Source of the DNA: Rehmannia glutinosa
Lineage: Eukaryota > Streptophyta > Magnoliopsida > Lamiales > Orobanchaceae
NCBI GenBank assembly: GCA_016081115.2
Contig: CM071932.1
Span: 53,828,659 to 53,892,658 of the forward strand
DNA length: 64,000 nucleotides
Reading direction: 5' to 3'
Shown here: positions 1 through 11,578 of the stretch, piece after piece
Position numbering within the stretch: position 1 is the stretch's first letter
How the letters are laid out: each line of letters opens with the position of its first letter
The notes under the pieces: generated by a model
Told to the model about the DNA's origin: nothing
The model's database searches: none
The model's input: the letters and a program-made list of their open reading frames with translations, nothing else
Made by a program: the position numbers and the translations under genes

Positions 1-1
1 A

Positions 2-770
2 GAAAATTTGGATCATCTGGGCACCAGATTCACTGAAATTACAAATGAGTTTTCAGCTCTTGGAGAAGAATATACACAAAAGGAGATGTGCATGAAAATA
101 CTAAGAGCACTCCCAACTGAATGGGAAATGAAAGTCATGGCCTTAAGACATTCAATGGATCTCTCAAAGACATCCAACCATGAATTATTCTCAGATCTCA
201 AAGCTTATGAGTTTGAGTTGAGAAGAAAAGATCAAGAAGAAACAACTATACCCAAAACAGCTGCACTACTGTCAAAGAAGGGAAAAGAGCTGAACAAAAG
301 GAAACCTTTGATCAGGAAGAGATAGATCTGCTAGTAAAGAGATTCAATAAGTTCTTTAATAAGAACTATAAAAGAAACAAGGGTGAAAATTCAAGAAGAC
401 ATTCAGCACCCTCCAAAACCAGTTAGGAAAGGTCATCCAGGAGAACTGGGAATCAAAGAAGTGACTACCAGAAAGTTGATAGTCAAAGGGATGACAGCGC
501 TGAATTCCTCTGTTGGAATTGCAGACAACCAGGACACTTTACCATTAACTGCAAATACCCACCTGTCAGCAAATACAAAAATGAGGAAAAAAAAAGTCTT
601 CAAAAAAAGAAGACAAGAAAAGAAGAAAGCAATGTTGGCTGCAGAGACAGCTGAACCAGCCAAATGCAAGGAACCAAATTCGAGGCGGTAGTAAAGAGTA
701 AGGCTGACTACTCAAGTGATTCAGAAGAAGATGCTCTCATCTGCCTTATGGCAAATGAACAAGGAATCAC
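2..770 (+). pseudogene. Truncated copia gag (SIRE-like, family A relative)
   Basis: This is the C-terminal half of a Ty1/copia Gag polyprotein, the capsid and RNA-binding protein of the virus-like particle. The window cuts off its start. The first readable part (about 8-325) contains the helical capsid stretch around EMCMKILRALPTEWEMKVMA. After a stop and frame changes, a CCHC zinc knuckle (C-W-N-C then GHFTINC) lies near 511-555, followed by a Lys-rich tail. The same blocks recur, more decayed, at 46740-47460 in the 14-kb element, so both belong to one family. The similarity stops near 770. No protease or LTR follows, so this is a broken fragment and not a complete element. Confidence 0.8.
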
Positions 771-774
771 GCTC

Positions 775-820
775 ATTATATTACTGTATATTTAACACTA
801 TTATACTGTATATTTAACAC
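775..820. repeat. Short tandem duplication (about 22 bp x 2)
   Basis: Two adjacent copies share the core CTGTATATTTAACAC. They sit in AT-rich sequence just past the end of the gag fragment. The stretch from 770 to 1055 holds nothing else that I recognise. Confidence 0.6.
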
Positions 821-1055
821 ATGTGTACTGCATATTAAAATTGTCAAACAAAAACATGTGGGGACCATGAATTAAGGAATCAGTTATATGAAAAATGACT
901 AATCTACCCTTATTCTAATTAAAATAAAAAAAGGCTTAAAAATCATTTAAATCTCAACCTTTGAAAAAAATTAAATAAATGGACATGATTAGTCCACACT
1001 GTCTTACCCTAGAAATGTGGTCTCATTTGATCAAATACACACACATATATATATA

Positions 1056-1155
1056 GGATTTAGATCAGGTGAGTCCACATATCTTAGGTGAGTACACGAG
1101 ACCAAATCTGAGTCATTAATTTAATTTTTAAACGGTTAAGATTAATCAGGTTTTA
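1056..1155 (+). repeat. MULE left terminal inverted repeat
   Basis: This is about 100 bp of degenerate inverted repeat. Its blocks GGTGAGTACACGAGACCAAA and AAGATTAATCAGG pair with the right end. The outer edge is set only approximately because a CA/TA microsatellite precedes it. Confidence 0.65.
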
Positions 1156-1275
1156 CTATTATTTAATATATAACTTAATTTAAAAATGGCTTATTAGTAA
1201 TTTTAATTGAAATCAATTTTTGGGAGGGAATTTATTTTTGGTAGTGGGCTAAATTTTAGGGGCCGGTTATGGACG

Positions 1276-1282
1276 TATAAAT
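1276..1282 (+). promoter_or_regulatory. Candidate TATA box of the Ulp1-like gene
   Basis: TATAAAT stands about 120 bp inside the left end. It is followed by a CT-rich stretch (1320-1600) that resembles a plant 5' leader and contains a duplicated TTCCACCGTCTTCCACAC unit (about 1346-1412). Position and composition fit a promoter plus a 5'UTR exon, with an intron before the ATG at 2549. This is an inference from spacing only. Confidence 0.4.
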
Positions 1283-1825
1283 CCAAGATATTGCATATCT
1301 TTACAGTATTTGGTAACTGAAAAGTCATTTCCTCCATTCCACCGTCTTCCACACTCGGTCTCTGCAACTCCCGAACCCGTCTTCCACCATTCCACCGTCT
1401 TCCACACACGATTTCTCACTCTAATTTCAACCGTTGTCCACCATATTTCCCTGCAAAAAAGTAACCCATTTTCCACCATCATCCTTTGCGAAACAAAAAT
1501 CACAAGCCCTAACCATACCCAACTCAACCCTCCGCGAAAAACACCATCTCTTCAGTCGAAAAATCACCAAATCTCCGGTCGAGAATCAAACTCCGGTGAG
1601 GGCGAAGATCAGACATTGTTGTTTTTTTCAGAAGAAGCCCATTGGAACCCTTAGTTTTTGCTGAAGTGTGAATTTTTATTGCGACCCCGCAACATTGTAG
1701 GTTAGGGCAACTTTTTTTCTCATTTTATTTTCGTATTTTTTTTTATTTTTATTCCATTTTTTATGTAGTATTCTATTTTATTGGTGGATTTGATTTTAAT
1801 ATTGCCTATATTTTGTTTCTTTAAA

Positions 1826-4800
1826 TATGCTTAGGATTGTCACGAATAATGCTTATAATGGGGAACGGTGGAAATTAGTATTTTTCCTAGTTTGTTAATA
1901 ACCATGCTCACATCTATTGTTTTTTACGAGTGTTGATTGTCTGCTTTAATGAGAAATTATAATGGGGAACGGTGGAAATTAGTAGTTTTGTTGTGTTTTT
2001 GGTTTAAATTGTCTTTATTATCTTGAAAAATTGAAGTCTGGTAGAGTTGGTCTTATGAGATTTTTAAATACATTTTTGTTGCTGATAACTCTGTATTTCC
2101 TACCCTTTTTTTTCCAAGTCTGGTAGTTTTGAACGTTGATGACTTGTACTGCTTATTTGTGTTTAGAATTATGCTTACTCACATTATATATAATGCTTAC
2201 TTACTTATGTATTAAGCTTATTGATGTTCAGAACTATGCTTACTCACATTCTATGTAATGCTTACTTATCTTATATATTATGCTTAAGTCTGTTAGGGTT
2301 AGCTCTTATGGGATTCTTACATACATTTTTGTTGATGATAACTCTGTATTCCCCACCTTTTTTTTCAAGTCTGGTAGGTTTGCATGTTGATAATGTGTAC
2401 TGCTTTTTGGTGTTGACAATTACGCTTGCTCATATTCTATATCATGCTTACCTATATTATGTAGTATGCTTTAAATTTATTTCCAGTTTTTATGAGACAA
2501 CTAAATGACTATTTGCTACCTTATTTTTTTTAGTGTTTCTTTTTGGAGATGGCTAAGGAGAGCAAGAAGAGTAAGGGTACATTGGATAAAGGGAGCAAGA
2601 AGAGGAAGGCGGCAGATATTGATGTTGCTGCAGAGCCGAGTAAGAAAAAGGGGGGAAGGACAAAGGAAAAAAAGTGCTAGACGGTAGCCAGAGTGATGAA
2701 GAATCCAAATATCCCAGACTGTGTACGAGATCAACGCTGAGGAGGTTCGCCAAAGTTATTAAGAAATTGAACCATGCACAGACGACTGCCGTTAACGAGA
2801 TTGGGTTCGGTGGATCATTGCACATGAAGATCGTGGAAATACCAAAGCCGATTAACTTAACTTCGGCTGGTTAAAATTTTCAACCCAATTAGCTGTGAAC
2901 TGGTGATATCAAAGCGTAAAAAAATTCACGTAAACGCCACAGATGTGGAACGGGTTCTTGGAATCCCAAATGGTAGTGTGAATATTGAACGGAAGAACAA
3001 AGCGGGGGGGTGTGAACTTTATAAAAAATGGCTAGAGATTTTTAATAAGCCTAACAACCACATCACGGCAAAACACGTAGCTACGGAGATGTTAAAATTT
3101 GAGGACGGAGGTGACTGGTTCAAGAGGCACTTTGTTGCCCTGGTGGACTGCTTGATTATAGGGAATAACCCTATTGGTTATGTTAACCCCCTCATGATGG
3201 ACAACCTGGAGAATGTTCAAAATATTCGCAACCTTGGCTGGTGCGACTACACGATTAATACGCTGGCGACAAACGTGCACGTTGGGGAGAAGAGAACCAA
3301 AATATGTTCAATGGGCCCCTTTTGTTTTTATCGGTAAGCGGTAAATTATTATTGTTTTGCATTTTTTGTATAACTATACTGCAAACTTTTCTAATTTTTG
3401 TTGTTTGTATAGGTTTTTTATTTGGATAGGGTTGTTTTATATACTAGGGACGTGACTAGAAATCTCCCCAGTATTAGAGGTTGGACTTCTGAGATCATCC
3501 GGAAAAGGGTACGCAAGGAGATGAAAGTAGGTGGGTTTGGGCAGGGTCATTTGGCGGAACCGCTCCGTACAGCGGTTTTGAACGAAGGGTCGGCGGTGAC
3601 AGATGGGCTGGTAGGAAGTCGATCGTGAAAAGGTCGCGCGTCGTCCGAGATCGAGAGCCACGAGGTAAAATTTTTAGTTCTGTTTGGTTGGTTGAATCCA
3701 TTTTGATTAATGCTTGTGATATATAAAACATATGCTTATACATGTAGTTAATTTTGCTTATATTAGAGAAATGATGGAAAATTTGATTGTTGTAATCCTT
3801 GCATACATTTATAGTTAATAATGCTTATTATGTTTCCCAAACGTGCTTATATATGTTGCTCAAATGCTTACAAATGTATATGTTATTTTAATTTTTGGTT
3901 TCCCTCAAATGTCTTTGGAATATTTTTATGACATATGACAGTTCATCTTATATGTTGTGCTAATATTGCTCACAGAATGATGTTTTTTGTATATTATGTC
4001 TAATTTTTTTTGTCTTGCTTATGAGTTTTCCCAATTCTGCTTATATGTGTTACATATAATGCTTACATAACGATGAAGTATTTAATTATTTGCATTTTTC
4101 TATTTTTTTGTCTAATGTTTGATTTGCTTATGATAGTTTCCAATTATGCTTATATTTGTTGCTAATAATGCTTACAGAATAATGAAGTATTAATTATTTC
4201 TATTTTTGGTATTCTTGTCTAATGTTTTTGGACTGCTTATGGATTTGCAAATTATGCTTATATATGCTGCTTATTATGCTTATAAATAATGATGAAGTGT
4301 AAATCATGATATGTAGTCATTTAAATATTTCTCCTGTAACTGACATTTTTGATTTGATAACTTTTGGAAAGGAGTATAAATCGAGAGTGCTGCAGAAGTT
4401 GTCAGGCCTTGCTACATATGTGGTCGACATAATCGCGTTGTTTGAGAATGCTCCAAAAGAGATGACAGGCGATGCAGACTTTTGCAAATTACAAGATTCG
4501 GCGAGGATGCTTATATGCTCAGCTAGTAAGCATACATTGGACGCGGGCGGACCCCATTCTGACGATATGAGCGAGACGCAACTGAACGAAGATTTTTGGA
4601 ATAATCCCGAGACGATAGCTGCAGTCGAAAAAGTTGAGATTGCACTTGGTCGTAGGGAAGAGTACGAAAAGGGTGTGGAAGATTTGCCAAGTTTTAGTCT
4701 AGGTAACACCCAAGAGCCTGTTAAAATTGTGGGCAGAGATGTAAGAGTTTTTGAGCTTTATTTTCTGTTATTATTTTAACATCCAGTATACACCGCTTAC

Positions 4801-5775
4801 TATGAATAGAATGTTGGTTTTCTGTATTGTACTAATGTGTGTTGTTGCTTTTTTTTGTTTTATTAATAGGGTGGGGTTAGCGGGTTACGTGATGTTGGCG
4901 GAGATGGTGTGGACACTGGAGATGGTGTCGCAGACAGTGACGACGAGGATGACAGCGAGGGGGAGGATGAGGGTAAGAGCGATGATGATGAGGGTGGTAG
5001 TAGTGACGATGATGAGGGGGATCCCGTTGACGCCGAGTTGGAACAAGAAGGCGGTGATAGTGGGAACGAAGAAGACGAGGTTAACAGTGCCGATGAGATG
5101 GAGGGAGGGCAAATTGAGAATGCATTACAGATTGACGTGTTGTCTGAATGTTCAAAATTTGAAATGATGGTATCGAACTGGATTTTTGAAAATCCGGCCG
5201 GTGAACCATAAGTTTTTTTTTTGTTTATTTAAAAAAATGTTCTTTTTTATGAAGTTTTTAGTTTGAGTAATCCTATGAACACGCAGGGAGGAAGTCATAT
5301 TTGGTAGTGGTGAATTTAATATAACAAGACAAGATATGGAGACTTTGAAGGGCGGACAGTACGTCAGCGGGGCTATTGTGGATACTTGGTCGTTTATCCT
5401 GAACCGCAAGGAATCGTTGAGGGCTGATAGTTCTCCGCATAGATTCTTTGCCACGACATATCCCACTGTATGTTTCACCCGCATTTTTTGGTAGATAATT
5501 TTGTGATAAATGAGTTTTGACTGGTTTATATGCTTTTTGTTAGTAGTATCCTTTATTATGCTCTGTTTTTGTAGATTATTCTTATGGATATATCACAATA
5601 TGCTTCTGAATGCCTTCCATTATGCTAGTGTTTGTGTGAATTCATGGATTATAAATATGCTTAAGTTGGGTTTGAATTATGCTTATTAATGTTAAGCATT
5701 ATGCTTATTGCTATTCGTTCCATTATTTCTTTATGTATAATAGATTGCTTGTGTCTGTTATGAACAATGCTTATG
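1826..5775 (+). repeat. TGCTTA motif array, left half of MULE (sense orientation)
   Basis: About 30 copies of TGCTTA, mostly within ATGCTTAT or ATGCTTAC, are scattered through the introns and the 5'UTR intron of the + strand gene. Dense runs are at 2170-2290, 3730-3870, 4015-4285 and 5655-5770. The reverse form TAAGCA occurs only about once here. A 6-mer would be expected only a few times in 4 kb. The right half shows the mirror image. Confidence 0.8.
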
Positions 5776-6576
5776 TATGCATTAAATGTTGCTTGCCAGT
5801 GGTTAATTACTTCTAATTTAATGATATTTTTATTGCAGACATTCACAATTGTAATGCCCAGCAAGGCATCGGTTTCGAGTGAAACGGTTAAGACATTCAG
5901 CGAAAGCTTCGACGTCGAGTTTAGCGATTCCAGCGCGAACAGGATGGAGGAGATCCAGTTGGTATGTATGATATGGTGAGGCTTAATTTTTTTTTTGTCC
6001 GTGAACCTAACATTTTTGTTACCCAATGTGTAGTTCTTCTTACCAATATTCAAGAGTGAACATTTTTTCGTGGTATGCTTCGACGTTAAAAAAAAGGCCT
6101 GCCACGTATTAGACAACTCCTCGGCTGGCGGCAACAAAACCCTCAAATACAACGGCGTTCCTGATAAATTGGTCAGTTCGTTTGTATAGATGATTGAAGA
6201 TATTTTTTCATTCTTTATTGTTTCATTGATTTAAATATATTTTTTTAATGGACAGCGACAAGTATTTTCGCAATACCTATCGACGAAGGGTTTCCCATCA
6301 ATTGCTCGTGCGATCCAGCAATCGACTGCATCTCGTTTGTGCATGCCCTGGAGGGACAAGGATAACAAAGTTGATTGTGATATCTTCGCAATGCGCCATA
6401 TGGAGACCTATATGGGAGGTGGGATCAAAAACTGGGATAGCGGGCTCCGGAAAAACGACGAGGCGCAACTTTTGATGATGCGTAGAAAGTACGCAGCTGC
6501 AATATGCTTAGACTCAATGAATGATCTTAGGGAGGCGATAATGGGACGAGTGAAGGAGTTTGCCAAAAAGAATTAA
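2549..6576 (+). pseudogene. Ulp1/C48 cysteine-protease-like passenger gene, broken
   Basis: This resembles the Ulp1-like genes carried by plant MULEs; true Ulp1 enzymes cleave SUMO from proteins. The start is the ATG at 2549, followed by a Lys-rich N-terminus. Probable exons are 2549-3333, 3413-3664, 4317-4740, 4870-about 5200, 5287-5467, 5839-5961, 6034-6171 and 6255-6576, most with GT/AG borders. The N-terminal region has the DUF1985-like block FKRHFVALVDCLIIGNNPIG. Exon 4 is an Asp/Glu/Ser-rich acidic stretch. The last exons hold the protease core: His in EHFFVVCFDV, Asp in HVLDNS and Cys in KVDCDIFAMRHMETY. The usual Gly after the catalytic Cys is Asp here. Reading is broken near 2670 (shift) and 2874-2900 (stops), and probably near 3628. 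The protease end is uninterrupted. The natural target of such proteins is not established. Confidence 0.75.
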
Positions 6577-6719
6577 GATCAATCCGGAATATTTTTTTTG
6601 TTTTGTACTTTTTATTGATATTTGAAGTAATCTTTAGCGATCTTCCAGACATGGTAAACTTGCTTGGTCTTTGAAGTAATTTTTAGTGGTGTTTTGAATG
6701 TTTTTTTGATTAGTGCCTA

Positions 6720-9700
6720 TGTAAGCAAAATTCAAGTGGTTAATATGCAGATTTTACACCATTTGTAAGCAATCATTTTCATGATAAGTTAAAATATTTC
6801 TAGCATTACTTCAAATATTTTTTAAGCAGTATTCTTCTTCTCTGTAAGCAGAAATCTACTGCACTACAAGAAATATTTCAATGTTTTAACTTTTTCAAGT
6901 ATACAAATGTTTCGTAAGTAGAATTCAAACGATGCACAAGCAGAAATCAATTGTCTTGTTAGCATTATTTCAAAAATTATAACTTATCAAGTATGTCATA
7001 CTATATAGCAGTATTCAAATGTGTTTTAGCATGAATTAAATGCTGTCCAAGCAGATTTTAATATTTTTATAGGTACGTATATCATGTTATTTTATATTGT
7101 TAGTAAATAATCAAAGTGCAAGGTAAAAAAAATTAAACAGGCAGTCTCAAATGCTTAAATATGAATCTAAAATAAATTTAAAAAAATAAGCGATAAAATA
7201 AGAATAAACAAGCAGTATCAAATGCTTTAATAAGCAGTCTTAAACATCCACTCCAAAAAAAATAAAAAATCAACTACTTGTCGCACGTTCTGCTATTGTG
7301 CGAACCTGTTTCTCCGCATTTCCCACAACGTCTCTTCATTTTCTGTCCGGCCTTTATTGCCTTTTCCTTCTGACTCTGAAGTCGGCTTTTGACTCGACTG
7401 CCGCTCCCCTTATTTTTGGCCTGTGTTGGTGGCAACACTACTACGCCTAGCTGGGTTTTGTCCCCAACGAATCCTTCGATCAATGTTTGTCTGTTCACCG
7501 CACGGGAATCATTTTGTTGATCCTTCAGCAATTGTTCATTATGTTCTTTTATGATACTTAACAGGTATTCAATCTTGGATTTGTCGTCATTTGATAGAAT
7601 CAGACAATAGTGAATGTCAGACCAAATCTGTTGGATCGTTGTATCACACTGCATATCTGATCCGAAATTGTTCAACGAATCATTGGTTGGACACCGTAGC
7701 ATGGATGCATTTTTCGTCCATCTTTTGGGAATATATTTGGCTGGTATTTTATCGGCCTCTTTTAGTAGCGAGAAAATATGACGACATACAAGCCCGATAG
7801 GCTGAAACATTTTGCAACCGCATTCCATCGCATCTTCATTTATATACGAAACCACTGTAAAGACTCCTATTTCCACGTCCTTGATTTTATAAATGCAGGT
7901 GTCAGCCTCGTTTTTGATTTCCATTGTCACGCACTTGTAACAAGATGATTCGATTTCGGCGCTCACAGCAGAAAACACTGTTCTAGTATACACAACTGAT
8001 GCATGTTTCTCAATTTCTAATTGTGTTTTGCATTTGGGCAAGTTGGATTCCATCTCGTTGTTCCACTAGACTAACCTGTGGGTTGGTGAAACTCCCGAAC
8101 CAGTTGTTAGCACTTTCCGACCTTGACATGGTTCTGAGTAATCCGCTCAATTGCACATTTTTAAAATAAGCGGGTATCCACGATTTTCTGATTTCAAACA
8201 TATGTTTGAACCATCAATGCGAAGTCAACTGGTAATCATTCATCAACTGTGCCCATCTCTCCTCAAATTCTGGAGGTTCAATGTAGTTACTCCAAACAAT
8301 GCGTGTCAATCTTTCCATGAATTCCTCGTCCTTAAGCAAAGTATGCCCCACCTTCGCACCAACCTTTTCCATGATATGCCACATACATAGTCGGTGAATA
8401 CTGTTCTTGAAAACCCTTTTAATAGCATTTTTCATTGCGGGATCTTGATCAGTAACTATGTATGTTGGCTCATGCCCCATTGCCTTTAAGAAATATTCGA
8501 ATAGCCAGACATACGATTCTTCATCTTCCTTCGAAGTAACCCCAGGCGAACGTAACACATCTTCTATGATTGTCCACACCAGTGAATGGCGCGAAAACCA
8601 TTTTGTACCTATGTTTGTTGTGACAAGTCAGTCTCATTTTCACAAAATAAGAAATTTCTTTCAAGTTCGACGCATGCAATTTTTTTATAATACATAAGCA
8701 ACATTGTACTAATATATAAGCGATTATGTTAAATTCGTATGCATATCCACACATCAATACATCTTTGTAATGAAATGGTCATTTTCTTTAAAAATTATAT
8801 ATCTTCTTATGCGAGATGAAAGCAACTCGTAATGTGATCTTTTCTTTTTGTTATGCATTATTGTGGACTAATTTAAAAAAAGAGGAAGAAGCATGAATTT
8901 GTTGGGATTGCACCCGTACTGTTAGTGTTGTATGTTGCATCGAAAGATATAACATCCCCAACATTCTGTAGTTTTGCTTGCACAATGGATCAGCCCAAAA
9001 TAATCGTGTAAGTTGGTCGTTTTCATCAACGCTATCATAGTTGAATCTTTGTATTTGGACAAACTTCAATCTTTTTCAAAAACTTATCTATAGAAAGTCG
9101 CGTGCATCGGCTCCTGGACATAAGCTTTCGGCTCTCTCTTGAAATTTTTAAAGTCGATTGGCAATGCGCCTACATTCGAATACCCTCCAACCATCTCCTT
9201 ATACAGACGATAAGTTTTCGCTGGCCCAATGTTTGCTTTTATACAACTTAGTATGAATTTTTGGTGAGCCAAATTTAAATTCCTATTCGCCTTTAGAAAG
9301 TGTTTGTACACCCTGGGCGTCAATGAATGTGTGTGCCGGATTTCAAAAATCTTTACTGTGTAAGAACCAGATTCAGTGGCTTGGAACACGCAATGCGCCT
9401 TGCATCCCACCCTTGTCGGTTTTCTGTGTCTCACTTGTGAGACTTCGTCATCATTTAGCTCCGCTTCTTCATGAGATGCAGATGAGTTGCCAACCTTTTT
9501 GAACCCTTCGCGGTTGCAAACTACGTATTGCATGCGTATTATACTACTGTGGAAACGTTTGGTTTTACTAATTCTCACATCAAATCCGGTGGCACGCCCA
9601 TAATCCTTGTAGAATTGTCTTCCGCTCTTGACACTATCAAAAATCCTCCCTTCTTTTGGAGTCAGATGTTCATCACATTCTGGTATCCAATTCACAGACG

Positions 9701-10385
9701 AATCCGTTGTTATTTCAATCCGTTGTCTGCGGAGCACTTGCAATTACAACTGTCTCAACAAAAAAAAATAAGAAAGATTTTGAATATACGTTAGCATAAT
9801 AGTCAATTATTATAAGCAATACTATACTCATATATAAGCAAAGAACATGACCAGAACGACCGGCGTTGTAATTAAATAATTTCAGTTCATACAACCTAAA
9901 TAATGATCAATTAACCTGATCGGTTTATTGTGCAACATGTTTTATCCATGACAACGCAAGCACTTCAAGCACATAAAAAATGCATTTTCGATCATATCAT
10001 ATACGTTTTTTAAAGAAAAAAATGGGGACGAATAATTAAATTTCATGCTTCAGATATATGTTCATACTTATAAGCATATTAGTATTCTAATATAAGCATT
10101 ATTATGGATACAAATAAGCAACTTTTCTGGGTTAATATGAAGAAAAAGAACGTGGACAGGGAACTAAAATTTAGGTGTTCGGAAGTATGTTGGTAATCAT
10201 AAGCACATTTATAGGCAACTGAAAGCAAATTTATCATAACGAACAAGCAACTCACTGGGTAAACATACACACACAAAAAAATGGCATGAAGATATGCCCT
10301 TTTATGGACTACTAAGAAGTTTACACTTGTAAGCATACTATTCTCAAGGCATAAGCAATATTGAAGGCCCGCATAAGCATATTGC
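6720..10385 (-). repeat. TGCTTA motif array, right half of MULE (inverted)
   Basis: About 16 copies of TAAGCA on the + strand (TGCTTA on -) lie in the 3' flank and introns of the transposase gene. Examples are 6721-6850, 8688-8700, 9805-9840, 10065-10120 and 10325-10380. The + strand form is nearly absent (one near 7154). So the motif reads inward from both ends of the element and in the sense of each convergent gene. Confidence 0.75.
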
Positions 10386-10568
10386 TGGGTAATAATTACA
10401 AGTAAAAATGAAAATGATTGATCGAATCATTGATTTTAGGAAAAATTACGAATCAAATTTTAAGGCGAATCAGTAACAAAAGGAACAATGAATACAATTT
10501 CGTAGGCCAGGAAAAGTGTTGCCTTGTTCTTCATTAGTATTGAAGCTTTCTTCATATGTGTCGTCCAT
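7274..10568 (-). pseudogene. MULE transposase (FAR1 / DDE / SWIM), broken
   Basis: The transposase cuts and joins the element ends. The likely start is the ATG at 10568 in a short first exon (10568-10496) with a GT donor, followed by a long intron. Exon 2 (about 9740-8870) has a FAR1-type DNA-binding zinc region (YKDYGRATGFDVRISK, YVVCNREGF, GCKAHCVF) and reaches the first catalytic Asp in ISFDATYNT. The exon from 8608 downward holds APFTGVDNHRRC, the second Asp in YIVTDQDPAM and the C/H region RLCMWHIMEK. Further on are WIPAYFK, a SWIM zinc finger (CGCKMF then CRHIF) near 7800, and a C-terminal CCHC knuckle (CGKCGETGSHNSRTC). Damage: shifts near 9075, 8960, 8540 and 8060, and an in-frame TGA near 8207. 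It is convergent with the Ulp1-like gene, about 700 bp apart. A domesticated FRS gene is the alternative, but the damage and the terminal repeats argue for a transposon. Confidence 0.85.
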
Positions 10569-10799
10569 TTCCCTTCTTTCTTGTTTCAGCGCTGCAAATG
10601 GTGAATTTCAGTGAATTGGGAGACTAAGTTACAGAAGAACGGTGGAGAAGGTGAAATGAAGTGGACGATTTAATTCAATAACATATTTGGTGGAGTTTGA
10701 TTGTAACTCATCATATTTTAGTGGGATTTACTAGATTTAGCTACCATAATTTAATATTGTATGGACTAATGTACCCTCCATTTGGCTGTTTCGAATTAT

Positions 10800-10912
10800 T
10801 TACCAGCAAATAGGCAGGATTAATCTCAGCCATCTACATCAATCTATCTACGGCTTGGATCTGGTCCTACGCACTCACATAATAGGGGGGTCCTATATAA
10901 CCCCCCTATATA
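10800..10912 (-). repeat. MULE right terminal inverted repeat
   Basis: Its reverse complement carries the blocks TATGTGAGTGCG, GACCAGATCC and GAGATTAATCCTG in the same order as the left end. A perfect TA run (10905-10925) follows immediately and hides any target duplication. Confidence 0.65.
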
Positions 10913-11060
10913 TATATATATATATACACATATACATTGATTATATTTTGATATTGAATTGACTATAAATTTTTCGAAGTTAAATTGAATATAAAACATA
11001 TTTCTAAAAAAACATAATTGTATCTATATGAACTTTTAAAAAAATTAATATTAATAATAG

Positions 11061-11170
11061 AGTAAATTGTTTGAAACTAAAATTAGTTAAATGATAAGTA
11101 AATTGCATTTAAAAAAGTAAATTGTTTGAAACTAAAATTAGTTAAATGATAAGTAAATTGCATTTAAAAA
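11061..11170. repeat. 55-bp tandem duplication
   Basis: Two adjacent, essentially identical 55-bp units (11061-11115 and 11116-11170) begin AGTAAATTGTTTGAAAC. The rest of 10913-11354 is AT-rich, with no gene that I can support. Confidence 0.9.
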
Positions 11171-11354
11171 ACATGAACATAACCAACTAGAGTTACAAGA
11201 ATCAACAGCCAAATTCCCATCACAAATGATACGTAACATTATGTATAAACTACCAAAATACATTACTACGCACAACACAGATACAAGCTGCACATCCACA
11301 GGAATTCTGGATATATAATATGCCACAACAAAAATTGTACACAATCACATTTTC

Positions 11355-11578
11355 TGTTGAATTACTTAGAGTTGTTATTTTCCTTCAGCACTTTTATATT
11401 TCCTTTAGCACTTTAACAGTTACTTAGTTTTTGTCCTATAAATACCCACACATCTGTACTCTCGTTTTCTCTGCATGTTTACACAATAACAGAAATAAAG
11501 AGTTGAGCTCTAGCTTGCATCCTAGCTCCAATGGCAGCATTTCTATGTTATCTTCTATTCTAGTTTTGGTTTTCTACA
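11355..11578 (+). repeat. 5' LTR of young copia
   Basis: The LTR starts TGTTGAATTACTTAG and ends TTTTCTACA. A TATA box (TATAAATA, 11437-11444) and a poly(A) signal AATAAA (11494-11499) lie about 55 bp apart, so the R region is short. Confidence 0.97.

Larger units (their letters stand above)
1056..10912. mobile_element. Mutator-like element (MULE) carrying a Ulp1-like gene
   Basis: A 9.9-kb unit is bounded by degenerate terminal inverted repeats. The left end, near 1070-1152, matches the reverse complement of 10802-10890. Shared blocks are GTGAGTrCG, GACCArATC and GATTAATC in the same order. Both outer edges abut TA-rich microsatellite, so a 9-bp target duplication is compatible but cannot be proven. 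Inside are two convergent broken genes: a Ulp1/C48-like protease gene on + (2549-6576) and a FAR1/MULE/SWIM transposase on - (7274-10568). MULEs that carry Ulp1-like genes are known in plants (the Kaonashi type of Arabidopsis). Both genes have stops and frameshifts, so the copy is presumably immobile on its own. Confidence 0.8.
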
